Counted from the stretch's first letter, positions 31,548 through 42,291 are shown. The stretch is 64,000 nucleotides of DNA from Aricia agestis (GCF_905147365.1 NC_056425.1:5401501-5465500); one strand, 5' to 3'. The notes: a model not told the origin generated them from the sequence alone. Translations and numbers: made by a program.

Positions 31548-31757
31548 TCCATACTTTAATATTATAAATGCTGAAAGTGTGTCTGTCTGTCTGTTACCTC
31601 TTTACGCCTAAGCAGCTAAACCGATTTTGCTGAAATTTGATATGGAGATAGTATAAGTCCTGGAAAAGGACATCGGATAATTATTTTTCCGGTAAAATGT
31701 ACGGTTCCCGCGCGCTAAACGAGTGCGCCAAACAACGGAGTTGCGGGCGTCATCTAG
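31548..31757 (+). mobile_element. HelA Helitron-like element, intact
   Basis: Complete copy: A|TCCATACTTTAATATTATAA, GTGTGTCTGTCTGTCTG, ACCGATTTTGCTGAAATTTG, AAATGTACGGTTCCCGCGCG, hairpin CAACGGAGTTG, GCGGGCGTCATCTAG|T. 210 bp between an A and a T. Reference copy for the other HelA fragments. Confidence 0.85.
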
Positions 31758-32012
31758 TCTTACATAACATGTAATAAATTATTTAAAAGAAACTAAAAAA
31801 TAAATAAATAAAAACTTGGGCATTTCCCCGCTCATGAGTTGTGTAGTAAAAGTCCTACAAATGTCAGAGATTAAATGACAAAGAGGTAAGCGGCTTCAGG
31901 CTTGGCAAATAGTGCAATACACGGTAACATCACTATCATCAATTACTATATTTTTTTGCAGTTTACTACTTTTATGGGTGTCTACTACAAGAAGTGTAGT
32001 AGTATACTTCAA
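31758..32012. other. no gene recognised
   Basis: Unassigned AT-rich DNA. Confidence 0.5.
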
Positions 32013-32135
32013 TCCATGCTAATATTATAAATGCCAAAGTGTGTTTGTCTGTCTGTCTGTTATCTCACTCACACCAAGATTCAGCAAGATCGGTTCAGCG
32101 GTTTGGGCGTGAAAAGGCAACGGATAAAGAATAGA
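32013..32135 (+). mobile_element. HelA Helitron-like 5' fragment
   Basis: TCCATGCTAATATTATAAAT, GTCTGTCTGTCTGTTATC, CGGTTCAGCGGTTTGGGCG; diverges before the 3' hairpin. Confidence 0.65.
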
Positions 32136-32254
32136 CGCACTTTATAAGAGTAAAAAATCATAATATTAATACGCGAACGAAAAACTTTGTAACCCTTTTT
32201 ACGAAAAATGGGGAAACGTAGATGCATGAAATTTTGCACAGTTATTGTTTAAAT

Positions 32255-33091
32255 AAATAATACCTAATAAATAAAAATTGTTTTATTTCCGAATAGATTT
32301 GTAACAAATACCTTCAGAATGTTGATACTACTGGTGCCTACCACCGGTTCGGGAACTATCCGAAGAACCGGCGTAAGAAACTCGCACGGGGTCCCACTTT
32401 TTACCAAAAAAGTGAGAAAAAAATTAATCTTTTTAAAATAAAATTTACAATTGTAACTTAAAATTATACAATGTCAACATCCATACATAATTGTAAGTCA
32501 TAATATAATAATGTAGAAGTAGCCTTGCAAGGAGCCATCCTACTCCCAAGATGTGCCATCGTTTATGAAATCATTGACCTTATAATAATAGGTTTTGGCA
32601 CACAAACGTTCTTTGACTACTTTTTTAAATTTATTAATCGAAAGATTTTGAACGTTTTCTGGGATTTTATTGTACAGGCGTATACATTGACCTTTAAACG
32701 ATTTACTAACTGTACTAAGTCTGATCATCGGCAAATCCAGCTTGTGCTTATTTCTGGTGTTCCTACAGTGAATGTCACTTTTAGCTTTAAATTTACTTAT
32801 ATTTTTTCTAACATAATATATTACATTATCCAAAATGTATTGAGAAGCAACAGTTAGAATACCAATTTCTTTAAATTATGTCTCCGAGATTCAAGAGAAG
32901 ACATTTTATAAATAGAGCGTATGGCTCGCTTCTGCAGCACAAATATTGTATTAATGTCGGCAGCGTTTCCCCATAAACGGATTCCATATGCCATTCTACT
33001 ATAAAAATAACTAAAATATACTAATCGTGCCGTGTCTTCATCAGAAATTTCTCTGATTTTTCTGACTGCATATGCCTCAGAACTGAGCCTG
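32255..33091 (-). mobile_element. 5'-truncated jockey-type LINE inserted in HelE
   Basis: On the - strand the insert opens in the LINE coding region and ends with a 3' UTR containing CTCGCAC... and CCACCGGTTCGGGAACT words and a short AATAAATA-like tail at 32255-32275. A TTTA at both edges may be a short target duplication. Confidence 0.75.
32540..33091 (-). pseudogene. C-terminal part of LINE reverse transcriptase ORF2, one frameshift
   Basis: Reads LRLSSEAYAVRKIREISDED, VYFSYFYSRMAYGIRLWGNA, DINTIFVLQKRAIRSIYKM, then a one-base deletion near 32869, EFKIGILTVASQYI-like sequence (IGILTVASQYILDNVIYY) and IRLYNKIPENVQNLSINKFK, ending at 32540. YFxSxMxYGIxLWG and FVLQKRAIR are conserved post-RT motifs of jockey-clade LINEs. 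The catalytic RT core is missing because of 5' truncation, so the copy is inert. Confidence 0.85.
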
Positions 33092-33470
33092 AGTTTATAT
33101 GGTGAAGGAGTGCATTGAACTAATATTATTTTGAAATTATCCTTTTATCATACCTTTTTTTAACAAATAAAACATTACACACACTACAACACACACACAT
33201 GAGAAATGACAGAATTTTGAGTGACAGTTTTATATTTTATGGTTGAAGTCTTTTGATAACAAGTTGACAAATTGAAAATGGATTATAGTTTTTTTTATTG
33301 AATCTAAGATACTCTTAGACAATGCTTACACAGCCAGCCAGCTAAGTCCCAGAGACAAGAGTTGAAGAAAAAATTATAAAGTCAATATTTTTTACAAAAT
33401 ATTGGTATTTGGTAGTAGTCCTAATGTCGTTGAAACTAAGGTTGAATTTCGACCATTGGGCGATCTCTAG

Positions 33471-34084
33471 TCCTAATAAAACAGTCAACTGTCTAAAAAT
33501 GTCACTTTATAACCCCCACAAACCAAACGTTTTGGAAATTATGACGTTCTACCCTCTTGTCTATTTAAAAAGTAGATACTTTCTATGGAAATCATAGTAC
33601 TTGTCAAATAAACAATAGGGGTCGTCAACATTTTATGTGAATTTCAGAGTAACAGAAACAGTTAATATTTATCTTCTGGAATTGTACAGGGGTCATCAAC
33701 ATTTTAAATTTTACTGCAAAAGTTACTGCAAGGAGGATAAATAAAAAATATAATTAAAAAGTAGACACGAGTCGACGCACGCTTGAATATTCATAGGGCG
33801 ATGCTGTTTAGACAACACCCTGTGCTTGGCGCTCTCGTTACACTTAATTACGTTCAAATATAAAGTGCAAATTTGACCAATGACATGAAAGGGCGCTGTG
33901 TATACAGGCCGCTCCTAAATAAACATCGCGATATCTGAGAAGCTGGATAGAAACACTATACTTGTTTTGATCCTGTAATGATCTTTTTGTGGACAAAAAC
34001 CTCCAAATGTAAACTAACTCAGCGGTGTCCTTGAAAAAAAAAACGACTAACTTAGTAACAAGATAACTGGTATATCCATTATCC
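33471..34084. other. no gene recognised
   Basis: About 610 bp. GGGGTCGTCAACATTTTATG (33619) and GGGGTCATCAACATTTTAA (33690) form a short direct repeat resembling hAT heads. Confidence 0.45.
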
Positions 34085-34154
34085 ATACTAAGCTTCACCA
34101 AAATCCGTCGAGTGGTTTGGGCGTGAAGAGATAACAGACAAAAAGACATACTCA
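34085..34154 (-). mobile_element. HelA Helitron-like fragment
   Basis: AAAATCCGTCGAGTGGTTTG, GGCGTGAAGAGATAACAGAC: only the sub-terminal region remains. Confidence 0.5.
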
Positions 34155-34375
34155 TTTATGAGAATCGGCTACTGGGTACTTTTTATATTGATAAGTGCAT
34201 TTGTTGAATAAATAATAGTAAATTATTACAACTCGAGACTGACGGCGACCATTGTTTGTGCGACGGGATAGCGATGGACGTTGCCATGGTGACATACTTA
34301 TTTAGTCACTTCAATAAAATAATACGGGCGAAATACTTTATATTATGGCAAAGAAACGTTTGCCGGGACAGCTAG
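34155..34375 (+). mobile_element. HelD Helitron-like element, 5' truncated
   Basis: Matches 8085-8285: GTTGAATAAATAATAGTAAA, GACTGACGGCGACCATTG, TGCCATGGTGACATAC, and the end TTTGCCGGGACAGCTAG|T. Confidence 0.75.
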
Positions 34376-34395
34376 TATTAATATATTAGTATGGA

Positions 34396-34750
34396 ACGCC
34401 TTCGTGTTCTAGTGGTATAGAGCGCGGCTCTTGACTCGGAGGTCGTGGGTTCGATTCCCGCGTTGGAAACATGTTATTTCCAAGTTTAGTTAGGGCAATG
34501 CAGGCTGATCACCTGATTGGCTGACAAGTAAGATTATCCATGCGTCGGATGGGCATGTAAAAAGTCGGTCCTGCGCCTGATCTCTCGCTGGTCGTGTCGG
34601 TCTTCCGTCCCACTGGGTTATGAGAGTAAAGGAATAGAGAGTGCTCTTGTGTACTGCGCACACACTTGGGCACTATAAAATTACTCCTGCGTATCTTGTC
34701 TGGTTTCAATGAAACCGGCCAGCGTCACCGAAACCGGTGTGGGAGATATT
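34396..34750 (+). mobile_element. tRNA-headed SINE, copy 2, with 11-bp target duplication
   Basis: A box TGTTCTAGTGG (34405-34415), B box GGTTCGATTCC (34448-34458), body as at 6752. Exact flanking repeat ATTAGTATGGA at 34385-34395 and 34751-34761. The duplicated target is itself the HelA 5' terminus in reverse, so the SINE landed in a Helitron end. Confidence 0.9.
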
Positions 34751-34761
34751 ATTAGTATGGA

Positions 34762-35311
34762 TAACGCTAATGAATGTATGAAGCCTATTCAGGCGTCTTG
34801 TATAAAGGTATAAAGTCATTAACGTCACTATAAAGTCACTATAGTGACATTTGTTAGTTTTCGCAGTGAAGTTTTACTATGACGGTGTATATATTTGCGC
34901 TAAAAACTTTCCTCTCCTCTTTCTGAAGTCGCGCGACATAAAATCAAATATTTATTACTTCTCAGGAATGGAATGTATTTTACGTTACGTTACGTGCACG
35001 TAACAAATATACATTTACGTTGTTGATTGTACTTCTTTGTATGCTGCATATTGCATATTGTCATGTTACTTGTATTAAATTGTGAAACGGTATGTGAAAT
35101 TTTAAAAGAATAGTTTAACTATGAAATAAAGATGGATACAATTTGTACACTCTTGTAGGGAGAGTAAATTAAACACAGAATACTGTATCACTCTGCACTA
35201 CCACTTGACTGGCTCGTGGATGATAGAAGCAGTGATCGTCAGACCGAAGTCGAGCGACCACTACTACTATCCCCACTACCTACCCAAGTAGGCGGGGCAT
35301 ATCTTTATTTA
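34762..35311. other. no gene recognised
   Basis: About 550 bp. A short ACGTTACGTTACGTGCACGT run lies at about 34982. Confidence 0.5.
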
Positions 35312-35315
35312 TTAA

Positions 35316-35727
35316 GAGCTTACCTGACTCTAAAAATCAAACATCGTCCTTCTCTCTTCACACTCACGCCCGTCTTTCATATGCCAGGTGAAAAAGGACG
35401 ACGCGGAATCATCGCCGAGTTAGTTTTACTTGAATAAAAGACGAACTATAATGATTATGAAAAAAGTGTTTTGAGCAAATTTAGGTTTTATCAATACCTT
35501 TTTAGATATTAAAAAATATTAAAGAAAAGACAGCAAACTTCGAAGATCCAAGCGAAAATGTGTCTAAAACAAAAACTATCAAGCATTTTTTGAGTAATCG
35601 TGTTTTCGTCTTGAGCATTTAATCTTTATGAACTGAAGTTACTTGTGTCAAAAAATTAGTTTTCTAAACCTTACAGATTTTGAGATCTAGGTTAAAGTAT
35701 GTAGTCAAGTTAGGGTCATATGGGCTC
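35316..35727. mobile_element. TTAA-flanked MITE, subfamily 2, copy 2 (piggyBac-like)
   Basis: TTAA at 35312-35315 and 35728-35731. Ends GAGCTTACCTGACTC and (reverse) GAGCCCATATGACCC. Very similar to 21948-22376 with a short deletion near 35570. Confidence 0.8.
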
Positions 35728-35731
35728 TTAA

Positions 35732-36953
35732 GGGGAGGTTATTCCTAAATTAGCAGGCCGATGTCTGTCAGTGCGAATATCGACGTAAAAGACATTAAAA
35801 TAACATTCATATCAGCGCGCCTTGTACAGTGGCGGTTACGACGATCGCCGCGTCCATGATAGGGCGAAATAGGAGAAAAAACCTTTTTACTTAGATAAAA
35901 AATAGTATAACTAAACATGTATCCGTACATTTCCCTGTAAAATTTGAATAGTAATCGAACTATCCAAATTATTTTTTGATTGAGTCCCTGTAAGTCCTAT
36001 AAAACTGAAAATGTTTTTAAAATCGAGGTTGTTTCGGAATTTTTTTTTATCGAGCAAAATTATCTGTATTGTGTTTCTAACCGTAAAAGTCACTAGTTAG
36101 AAGATGTATCTATACATGTATATATTTTTCAGTTTTTTTTAATGACGCTTTCTTTAAAAATTACTCATTCTAGAAACGTGAATTTGGAATAACCTAGCCT
36201 TAATACACTACAAGATGGATACGTTTAAAAACTATAACAAGTACTTACAAGAACATTATAATGTTTGTAACTTAATTTTAACATGGCGGTAGACATGTTT
36301 TATAACTAGTAAAGACTGAAGAACTGTAAATCCAATAAAAACTTTGTACCTGAAGAATATACTTTTAATGTTTTAGTACTTATGTTTTGTGCACATATTG
36401 TGTAAAAAAAAACTTACTACAAAACCCCTTGTTAATTTTAATTAAAAACTGAGTTTAATACGAATTTTGTGAAATAGATTGACATTCTGTTAAAATTTAA
36501 GTTTGTAACACAAATTACATGTCGCCATTAGTTAACAAACTGGACGATATGAATGACAGTTTAATTTCTCGTACCAATTGTTTTGGTCGCCCCCGTCGGG
36601 AAATAGCTCTACATGACTGCAAAATATACGCAAACATATTTTAGGTACTACAGGTACATGTACAAAAACGGAAACTGCGGAAAAATAAACATTATTAGCA
36701 TAATAGTAACAAAACTGGGTTGAAAATAAACTCTGAAAAATGGTTACGCTTCCCTGAATTTTTAAAACAAGCAACTGCTACGCAAATATTATTTGCGTAT
36801 ATTTATCAGTTGCTAAATATACGCAAATAATGTACATGTATTACAATATGTACAATGCCGGTTGGAGTGGGGGGTGTTAGGTTTATACCGTTACGGAATT
36901 TCTTGGTTCGGTCGCGCTCAAGGCCCGCGATAAAAGCTATGCAATAGCTCAAT
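35732..36953. other. AT-rich, no gene recognised
   Basis: About 1.2 kb. An inverted pair TACGCAAATATTATTTGCGTA near 36780 and again TATACGCAAATAATG near 36820. ORFs here have no recognisable products. Confidence 0.5.
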
Positions 36954-37190
36954 AATCGGCCAAGTGCGAGTCGGACTCGCGCACGAAGGGTTCCGTACCG
37001 TTATAGACGAAAAATAGGCCAAAAATTGTTTTTTGTATGAGAATCGAGAGCCCCCCCTAAATTTTTATTTTATTCAAAAATAATTAAAGTAGACTTATAT
37101 AACAAAGGCCTTTATTAAAATTTCAAGTACCTTGCTGTTGCTATTATTGATATAGAGCAAAAAAGGCCAAGAAAATGACGTTTGTTTTGA
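36954..37190 (+). mobile_element. GGGTTCCGTACC-ended element, 3' truncated
   Basis: Left half only: CGGCCAAGTGCGAGTCGG, GAAGGGTTCCGTACCGTTAT, GAGCCCCCCCTAAATTTTTA. Ends where a reverse HelC end begins at 37197. Confidence 0.7.
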
Positions 37191-37196
37191 CGTTTA

Positions 37197-37320
37197 CTAG
37201 CTGTTGCCCGCAACTTCGTCCGCGTGAATGTATGTTATTAAAATCGAGATTTAGAAAATTGAACACCTATCTACGACTATTTTAGTTGGATCTATATTAC
37301 ACACGAAATTGTTAATTTAC
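37197..37320 (-). mobile_element. HelC Helitron-like 3' end
   Basis: On the + strand CTAGCTGTTGCCCGCAACTT, CGTCCGCGTGAATG. In element orientation this is a hairpin GCGGACGAAGTTGCGGGC then CAACAGCTAG|T. The right boundary is uncertain. Confidence 0.6.
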
Positions 37321-37913
37321 ATCAAAGACCTTGAACCTTAGATACTTATCGTTTTGAAAAATCCTTTCTTTGAAGACCGCTTGGCGTGGACAGGCGATGG
37401 GGGCCACAGTAGGTATAGCTAAATTAATATTGGAATTTGTTGTGGACTGTTGCCAATAATAATTGTGAGAAAATCGCTTGAAGGCACGGATTAAGTTCCT
37501 GTAGCGCTGTCCACGATATCACCGTAGTATGCGACATCAGATTTAAGTACACTGTAGATTGTCTAGCATTGTAGTTATTTCGTCTTGGCAGAAAAAACTC
37601 TCCCAGAGAACATGATGAGAGGTTTATTTAAACATACTGCCTTCGGTCGTACATATTCTACCATTTCTACCTATGTGCTCGACTGATGCTAGTGACTTAA
37701 ATCAGTAAAGTTTGACTTTAAAATTTCCGTGGCCGTAACGAATTGAGATACGCAGTGGTCAATATCCATTATCCATCCAGGGTTTGGGTAATCGTTTACG
37801 AATATTAGGAAAAGTTTTAAGGATCGACCTTTGCTAGAATTGGTAATCACTTTGGTTGTCGTTGTTAATTTCAAGGAGTTCCTTCAATTCCATTACGTTT
37901 TATCAAGTCACCG
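37321..37913. other. no gene recognised
   Basis: About 590 bp; may include the body of the HelC element above. Confidence 0.45.
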
Positions 37914-38342
37914 TTTTTAGGGTTCCGTACCCAAAGGGTAAAAACGGGACGCTATTACTAAGACTCCGTTGTCTAACTCCAGGCTGTATCTCAAGAACCG
38001 TTATAGCTAGAGTTCTGAAATTTTTACAGATTGTGTACATCTATTGCCGCCATAACAAAATATACTGAAAATAAAATAAAATCAATATTTAACGGGGGCT
38101 CCCATACAACAAACATGATTTTTTTGGCCTTTTTTGCTCGATATCAATAATGACAACAGGCAGGCAGTTGACATTTTCACAGAATTCTTAATTATATGTG
38201 TACTTTAATAATTAATAATAAAATTAGAATAGAATTAAAATTTAAGGGGGGCTCCCATACAAAAACACAACTTTTGGCCTATTTTTTCTCTATAACGGTA
38301 CGGAACCCTTCGTGCGCGAGCCCGACTCGCACTTGGCCGATT
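37914..38342 (-). mobile_element. GGGTTCCGTACC-ended element, copy 2, complete
   Basis: Both ends present in reverse: TTTAGGGTTCCGTACCCAAA at the left and GGTACGGAACCCTTCGTG, CGCACTTGGCCG at the right. Interior CCCATACAACAAAC and TATTGCCGCCATAACAAA match 20872-21334. Confidence 0.75.
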
Positions 38343-38770
38343 TGATTGTAAACATGGTATCAAATTCGGACAATCTATACAACAAAAAAATAATTTTGAA
38401 AATCTGACCACAAACAGCAAAGATAACATTAACTCCTCCTTTTTTGAAAGTCGGTTAAAAAGTGTCTAAGATGTTGACCAGGGATGTAAGGTATCATCAT
38501 GCCAAATTTCATTGAAATCGGTCCAGCGGATTCGGAGATTAGCCTGTACAAACAGACAAACAGACAAACAGACAGAAAAACAAAAATTTCAAAAACGGTT
38601 AAAATGTGTTCTACTACTCTTCTTATATGCCCCTGACTCGATTTTTCAAGTTTATTTTCAATGTACAAAAATTTTACCTCTACGATTTTATTATAAGTAT
38701 AGATATAGATATAGATTTTGTTTTTATGTTAATGACTATACTTGTTACAATCCAAGGACTTCTTAACCTG
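38343..38770. repeat. Helitron-like/CCGACTTC-motif repeat region
   Basis: CTCCTCCTTTTTTGAAAGTC, GGTTAAAAAG near 38433, then CATGCCAAATTTCATTGAAA, TCGGTCCAGCGGATTCGGAG and CAGACAAACAGACAAACAGA at 38555. The wording is of the Helitron sub-terminal type but no ends were found. Confidence 0.45.
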
Positions 38771-39102
38771 GAGGCACGGTAGTACCACCGCCAAGTCTTT
38801 ATTACACCTTATTAGCAACATTACATATTTCTAACAAGTTTTAAAGTCCCATATAATTATGACACAGATTAACTAAAATACCTAAACAAAATGACTGTCA
38901 TAACTCTGTGTGGATTAATGCTGTGCGTGGGCCGAAACATTAGACATTTATGCCTCTTATACATCAGTAAAGATGATGAATATAAATTGACGCCATTATT
39001 GTGTATTTCATAACACAGGGTCAGTTTGTACTTTGTACCGAAACGAGGCGCGCCTCGACGGTGCGAAAATTAAAGCAAACTCGAAATGTCAAATAGTGTA
39101 TA
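38771..39102. other. no gene recognised
   Basis: About 330 bp unassigned. Confidence 0.5.
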
Positions 39103-39339
39103 TCAGCTATATAATATATAAAACTCAAAGGTGACTGACTGACAAGGTGATCTATCAACGCACAGCCCAAACCACTGGACCGATCGGGCTGAAATTTGGC
39201 ATGTAGGTAGATATTATGACGTAGGCATCCACTAAGAAAGGATTTTGATCAATTCCACCTCCAAGGGGTTAAAATAGGGCATGAAAGTTTGTATATAATA
39301 ATACTTCTTAACGCCAGCGAAGCCGCGGGCAAAAGCTCG
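39103..39339 (+). mobile_element. HelB Helitron-like element, single copy
   Basis: TCAGCTATATAATATATAAA, CAGCCCAAACCACTGGACCG, CACCTCCAAGGGGTTAAAAT, end AGCGAAGCCGCGGGC, AAAAGCTCG|T. Confidence 0.75.
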
Positions 39340-39419
39340 TTATAATATAATGTTCGCTATTTTGTATCTTTTCGTCACGTCGTTTGGATGATAATGACGA
39401 AGTGTCATCTATATTTACA

Positions 39420-39541
39420 GCTCGACAAGGCTTTAAATGAACGTGGCGAAAAAGGAAGTAACGCTTAAGTATATCGTCATTTTTGACAGTTCCCCTTTAC
39501 CAGCAGCGCCCGCCCACGTTCATTTAAAGCTTTGTCGAGTT
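39420..39541. mobile_element. MITE-A, copy 2
   Basis: GCTCGACAAGGCTTTAAATG left and ATTTAAAGCTTTGTCGAG right; interior ACGCTTAAGTATATCGTCA and AGCAGCGCCCGCCCACG. 122 bp. Confidence 0.75.
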
Positions 39542-39720
39542 GCATTACTAATATTATAAATTATGCGAAAGTATCTATCTAACAGATAGCCAACCTCAAA
39601 TTTGGTATGGAGATAGTTTAAGTCCCGGGAAAGGACATTATGAGACTTTTTATACCGGAAAAGTACGGTTTCCGCGCGATAAATGAAATTTCATCAAATA
39701 ACAAATCAATAGTCATCTAA
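39542..39720 (+). mobile_element. HelA Helitron-like element, decayed
   Basis: TACTAATATTATAAATTATG, AAATTTGGTATGGAGATAG, GTCCCGGGAAAGGACATTA, TTCCGCGCGATAAATGAA and a final AGTCATCTAAT. Abuts MITE-A. Confidence 0.6.
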
Positions 39721-40112
39721 TTTTATATAAATATTTTACATTAAATTTTGTGCCACAATTCACTGTTTGGACTTGGAGTACTCGATAGGATATAGAATAC
39801 AAAATTAGAAACTAAATACAACAAACCTAATAATGTTAAACCTAATCACGGCTCAACAGCCGGTTAACTCTAAATCGGTTAGCAGGAATACAAAATATTA
39901 ATAAACAAAATAAGTCGCGGTGTTTGCGAAATTGTGGACCGTAATTGAAAAAGTTAATACTCGCTTACATCGAGACCCGAAGAATTATTAAACCAATTAA
40001 AACTTAGCTACAAACTGAATACGGCTAATTTCTGAAGTTACTGCTGGTACTGTAGCGTCTTCGGCCCCGAAGCGAAAATCTCATGTGTACGACAGTTCCT
40101 AACCGGCAGACT
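39721..40112. other. no gene recognised
   Basis: About 390 bp unassigned. Confidence 0.5.
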
Positions 40113-40244
40113 AAGGGCCTGTTTCACCACTTCCTGATAAGGCTATCCACCAATTAACTTGACAGATCAAGTATGGAGAATCTGTCAAAAAAGTTGTGAA
40201 TAGCATATTAGGCGCTTTATCAGAAAGTGGTGAAACAGGCCCTA
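40113..40244. mobile_element. MITE-E foldback, copy 2
   Basis: AGGGCCTGTTTCACCACTTC left and AAGTGGTGAAACAGGCCCT right are exact complements; interior as in 27362-27498. About 132 bp. Confidence 0.8.
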
Positions 40245-40447
40245 AGTGTAGGAAATAAAGGTCTACAATCTACATACACAGATATAGAATTATAGATAGA
40301 AAATTATTATGAAAAGAATGAACGAAACAGTGCAAATAGACATTTATGATTTACATTCCATTAATCACATAATATCACCTTTCAAACACCACTATGAGCA
40401 GTAAGATCCATTCAATTTCCAATTAATTCAATACACATGAACAAAAT

Positions 40448-40646
40448 AAGGGCCCTTCCACACGAGGTTCTTTTACGCTCGTTTGTATCGATACAAACGC
40501 AAGTTGAACGCTCAGCAAACGGAAGGGAGCCGACACGTTTTAAACTTTATATCTGCCAAAACGCGATGAAAACACGCAGAAGACGAGCGCATCAGAAACG
40601 CGCGTCGTCAGGACGCAAAAAATACGTCGTGTAGAATGGCCCTTAG
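40448..40646. mobile_element. MITE-F (AAGGGCCNTTCCACACGA ends)
   Basis: Left AAGGGCCCTTCCACACGA, right TCGTGTAGAATGGCCCTTAG. About 199 bp, enriched in ACGCG/CGTC words; the ORF on the + strand is incidental. Only one copy in this window. Confidence 0.6.
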
Positions 40647-40676
40647 TGTCACTCAAAATTTGTTCTTATTATAATA

Positions 40677-40846
40677 ACCGTACACTTTTCCGGGATAAAA
40701 AGTATTCTATGTCCTTTCCCGGGACTCAAAGTAACTGCATACCAAATTTCAGCAAAATCGGTTTAGCGGTTTGGGCGTGAAGAGGTAATAGACTAATAGA
40801 CAGGCAGACAGACTTTCGCGTTTATAACATTTGTATGGAGTACGTT
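40677..40846 (-). mobile_element. HelA Helitron-like element, 3' truncated
   Basis: ACACTTTTCCGGGATAAAAA, CCTTTCCCGGGACTCAAAG, TCGGTTTAGCGGTTTGGGCG, GACAGGCAGACAGACTTTCG, ATTTGTATGGA at the 5' terminus. Confidence 0.65.
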
Positions 40847-41547
40847 ATTTATTAAATTCAATCGGCTGCGTCATTCCAGGATATAAAAATTTCAATTATT
40901 GTAGGGGAAAATAAAATAGTATTTTCTATTTTATTTACACCACAAAAGTACACAGAACTGTACTATGAATACCTAATATTTATATTGGATTAAAATTCTA
41001 CGAAACTACGACAAAAGCCGTCCGTGGCTGTCTATTTCAATACAAACACGAAAATTGTTTTATGCGAAATGGCACGATGCATCCGTTTTGTAAATAATTA
41101 AAAAATCCACGTGAATAGCGAACACATAGGTAACACGTATTATAACTAGTGTAGGCCGAATAAAGAATTCATTACGTACCAACTTTTCGCCGCTCCAATA
41201 TGAATCTTATTACGTTAAGAGCTAAGTTGAAAATTGCTAAGTCGACCCACCCAACTCATTTTCCGCCACCATTGAATATTCTGCCATGTTTGAAGGAAAA
41301 ACAAAGTGTTAAATTGCGTGGGGACTCGCCTTTGAGTAGATCGACTCGGTTTTGGAATTGAGACTGTAAATGTGGGTGGTTAAGGTGTGTTTTGGCTTGC
41401 ACGCTAGTGTCAGAAGTGGGATGGTGTGACAGTAGTCTCGGATATGGGTCAAGTAGAGAACAAAAATGTATTGCCAGCACGCTCGGGGCACTGTCCGTCT
41501 GCTAACACGAGTGTTGGCACAGACGAGATGGGTTTATGGATAATAAT
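40847..41547. other. no gene recognised
   Basis: About 700 bp. The two overlapping - ORFs at 41256-41491 are in non-repetitive DNA with no recognisable product. Confidence 0.45.
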
Positions 41548-41812
41548 ACAAATACTTGTATGGAACTAGCTTATGACGTCATGAAGATAGGGTTGAACTT
41601 TTAGATCATATTATTCTTCAAGTTGGAAATGGGTTTATACTTAAAGATTGTACTATTTTAGGACATATTACTATTGGATATTACTACAAATACTTGTATG
41701 GAACTAGCTTATGACGTCATGAAGATAGAGTTGAAACCTTTTGATCATAATAATATTATTCTTTAATTTGGAAATGGGCTTATACTAAAGATTTTACTAT
41801 TTTAGGACATAC
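41548..41812. repeat. two-copy tandem duplication, 138-bp period
   Basis: Unit 1 41548-41685, unit 2 41686-41812, each with ACAAATACTTGTATGGAACT, AGCTTATGACGTCATGAAGA and TTTACTATTTTAGGACAT (or close). The units differ by several substitutions and small indels. Each contains ACAAATACTTGT-like and TGACGTCA palindromes. Confidence 0.85.
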
Positions 41813-41918
41813 ATAAAGAACTAGGGGCCTGATTACACCTAGTAAAGTGGCAAGACATTGGAGAGATGGTACTCATGGCCAATCAAATTGCCTGAAAGAT
41901 TTGTCAGGTAGGTCCTTG

Positions 41919-42251
41919 ACGTGGGAGAGCCATGCTCACGAATGGGCCGGCTCGACCGGAGAAATACCATGGGCTCACAGAAAACCGGCGTGAAACAGCG
42001 CTTGCGCTGTGTTTCGCCACGTGAGTGAGTTTACCGGAGGCCCTACCCTTTCCCCTTCCCTACCCCCCCCATATTTCCTTCCCTACCCTCCCCTATTCCC
42101 TTCCCTACCCTCCCCTAATTCCCTATTCCCTCTTAAAAGGCCGGCAACGCACCTGCAGCTCTTCTGATGCTGCGAGTGTCCATTGGCGACGGAAGTTGCT
42201 TTCCATCAGGTGACCCGTTTGCTCGTTTGCCCCCTTATTTCATAAAAAAAA
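41919..42251 (+). mobile_element. long LINE-tailed SINE, copy 5
   Basis: ACGTGGGAGAGCCATGCTCA start with a short deletion in the head, CCCTACCCCCCCCATATTTC in the pyrimidine block, and the standard tail GTTTGCCCCCTTATTTCAT. Closely preceded by unassigned DNA. Confidence 0.85.
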
Positions 42252-42291
42252 CAAGGCCCTAAGGATTACAGTGGACAGATTTTGTTTTTAT

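Larger units (their letters stand above)
32158..33470 (+). mobile_element. HelE Helitron-like element split by a LINE
   Basis: Begins A|TCATAATATTAATACGCG and ends TTGGGCGATCTCTAG|T. Its two halves (32158-32254 and about 33091-33470) match in order the uninterrupted 340-bp copy at 44804-45143. The intervening sequence is the LINE at 32255-33091. Confidence 0.75.

Noticed and set aside
40437..40634. 65-codon Arg-rich ORF
   Set aside because: Starts and ends within MITE-F; no homology and incidental composition.
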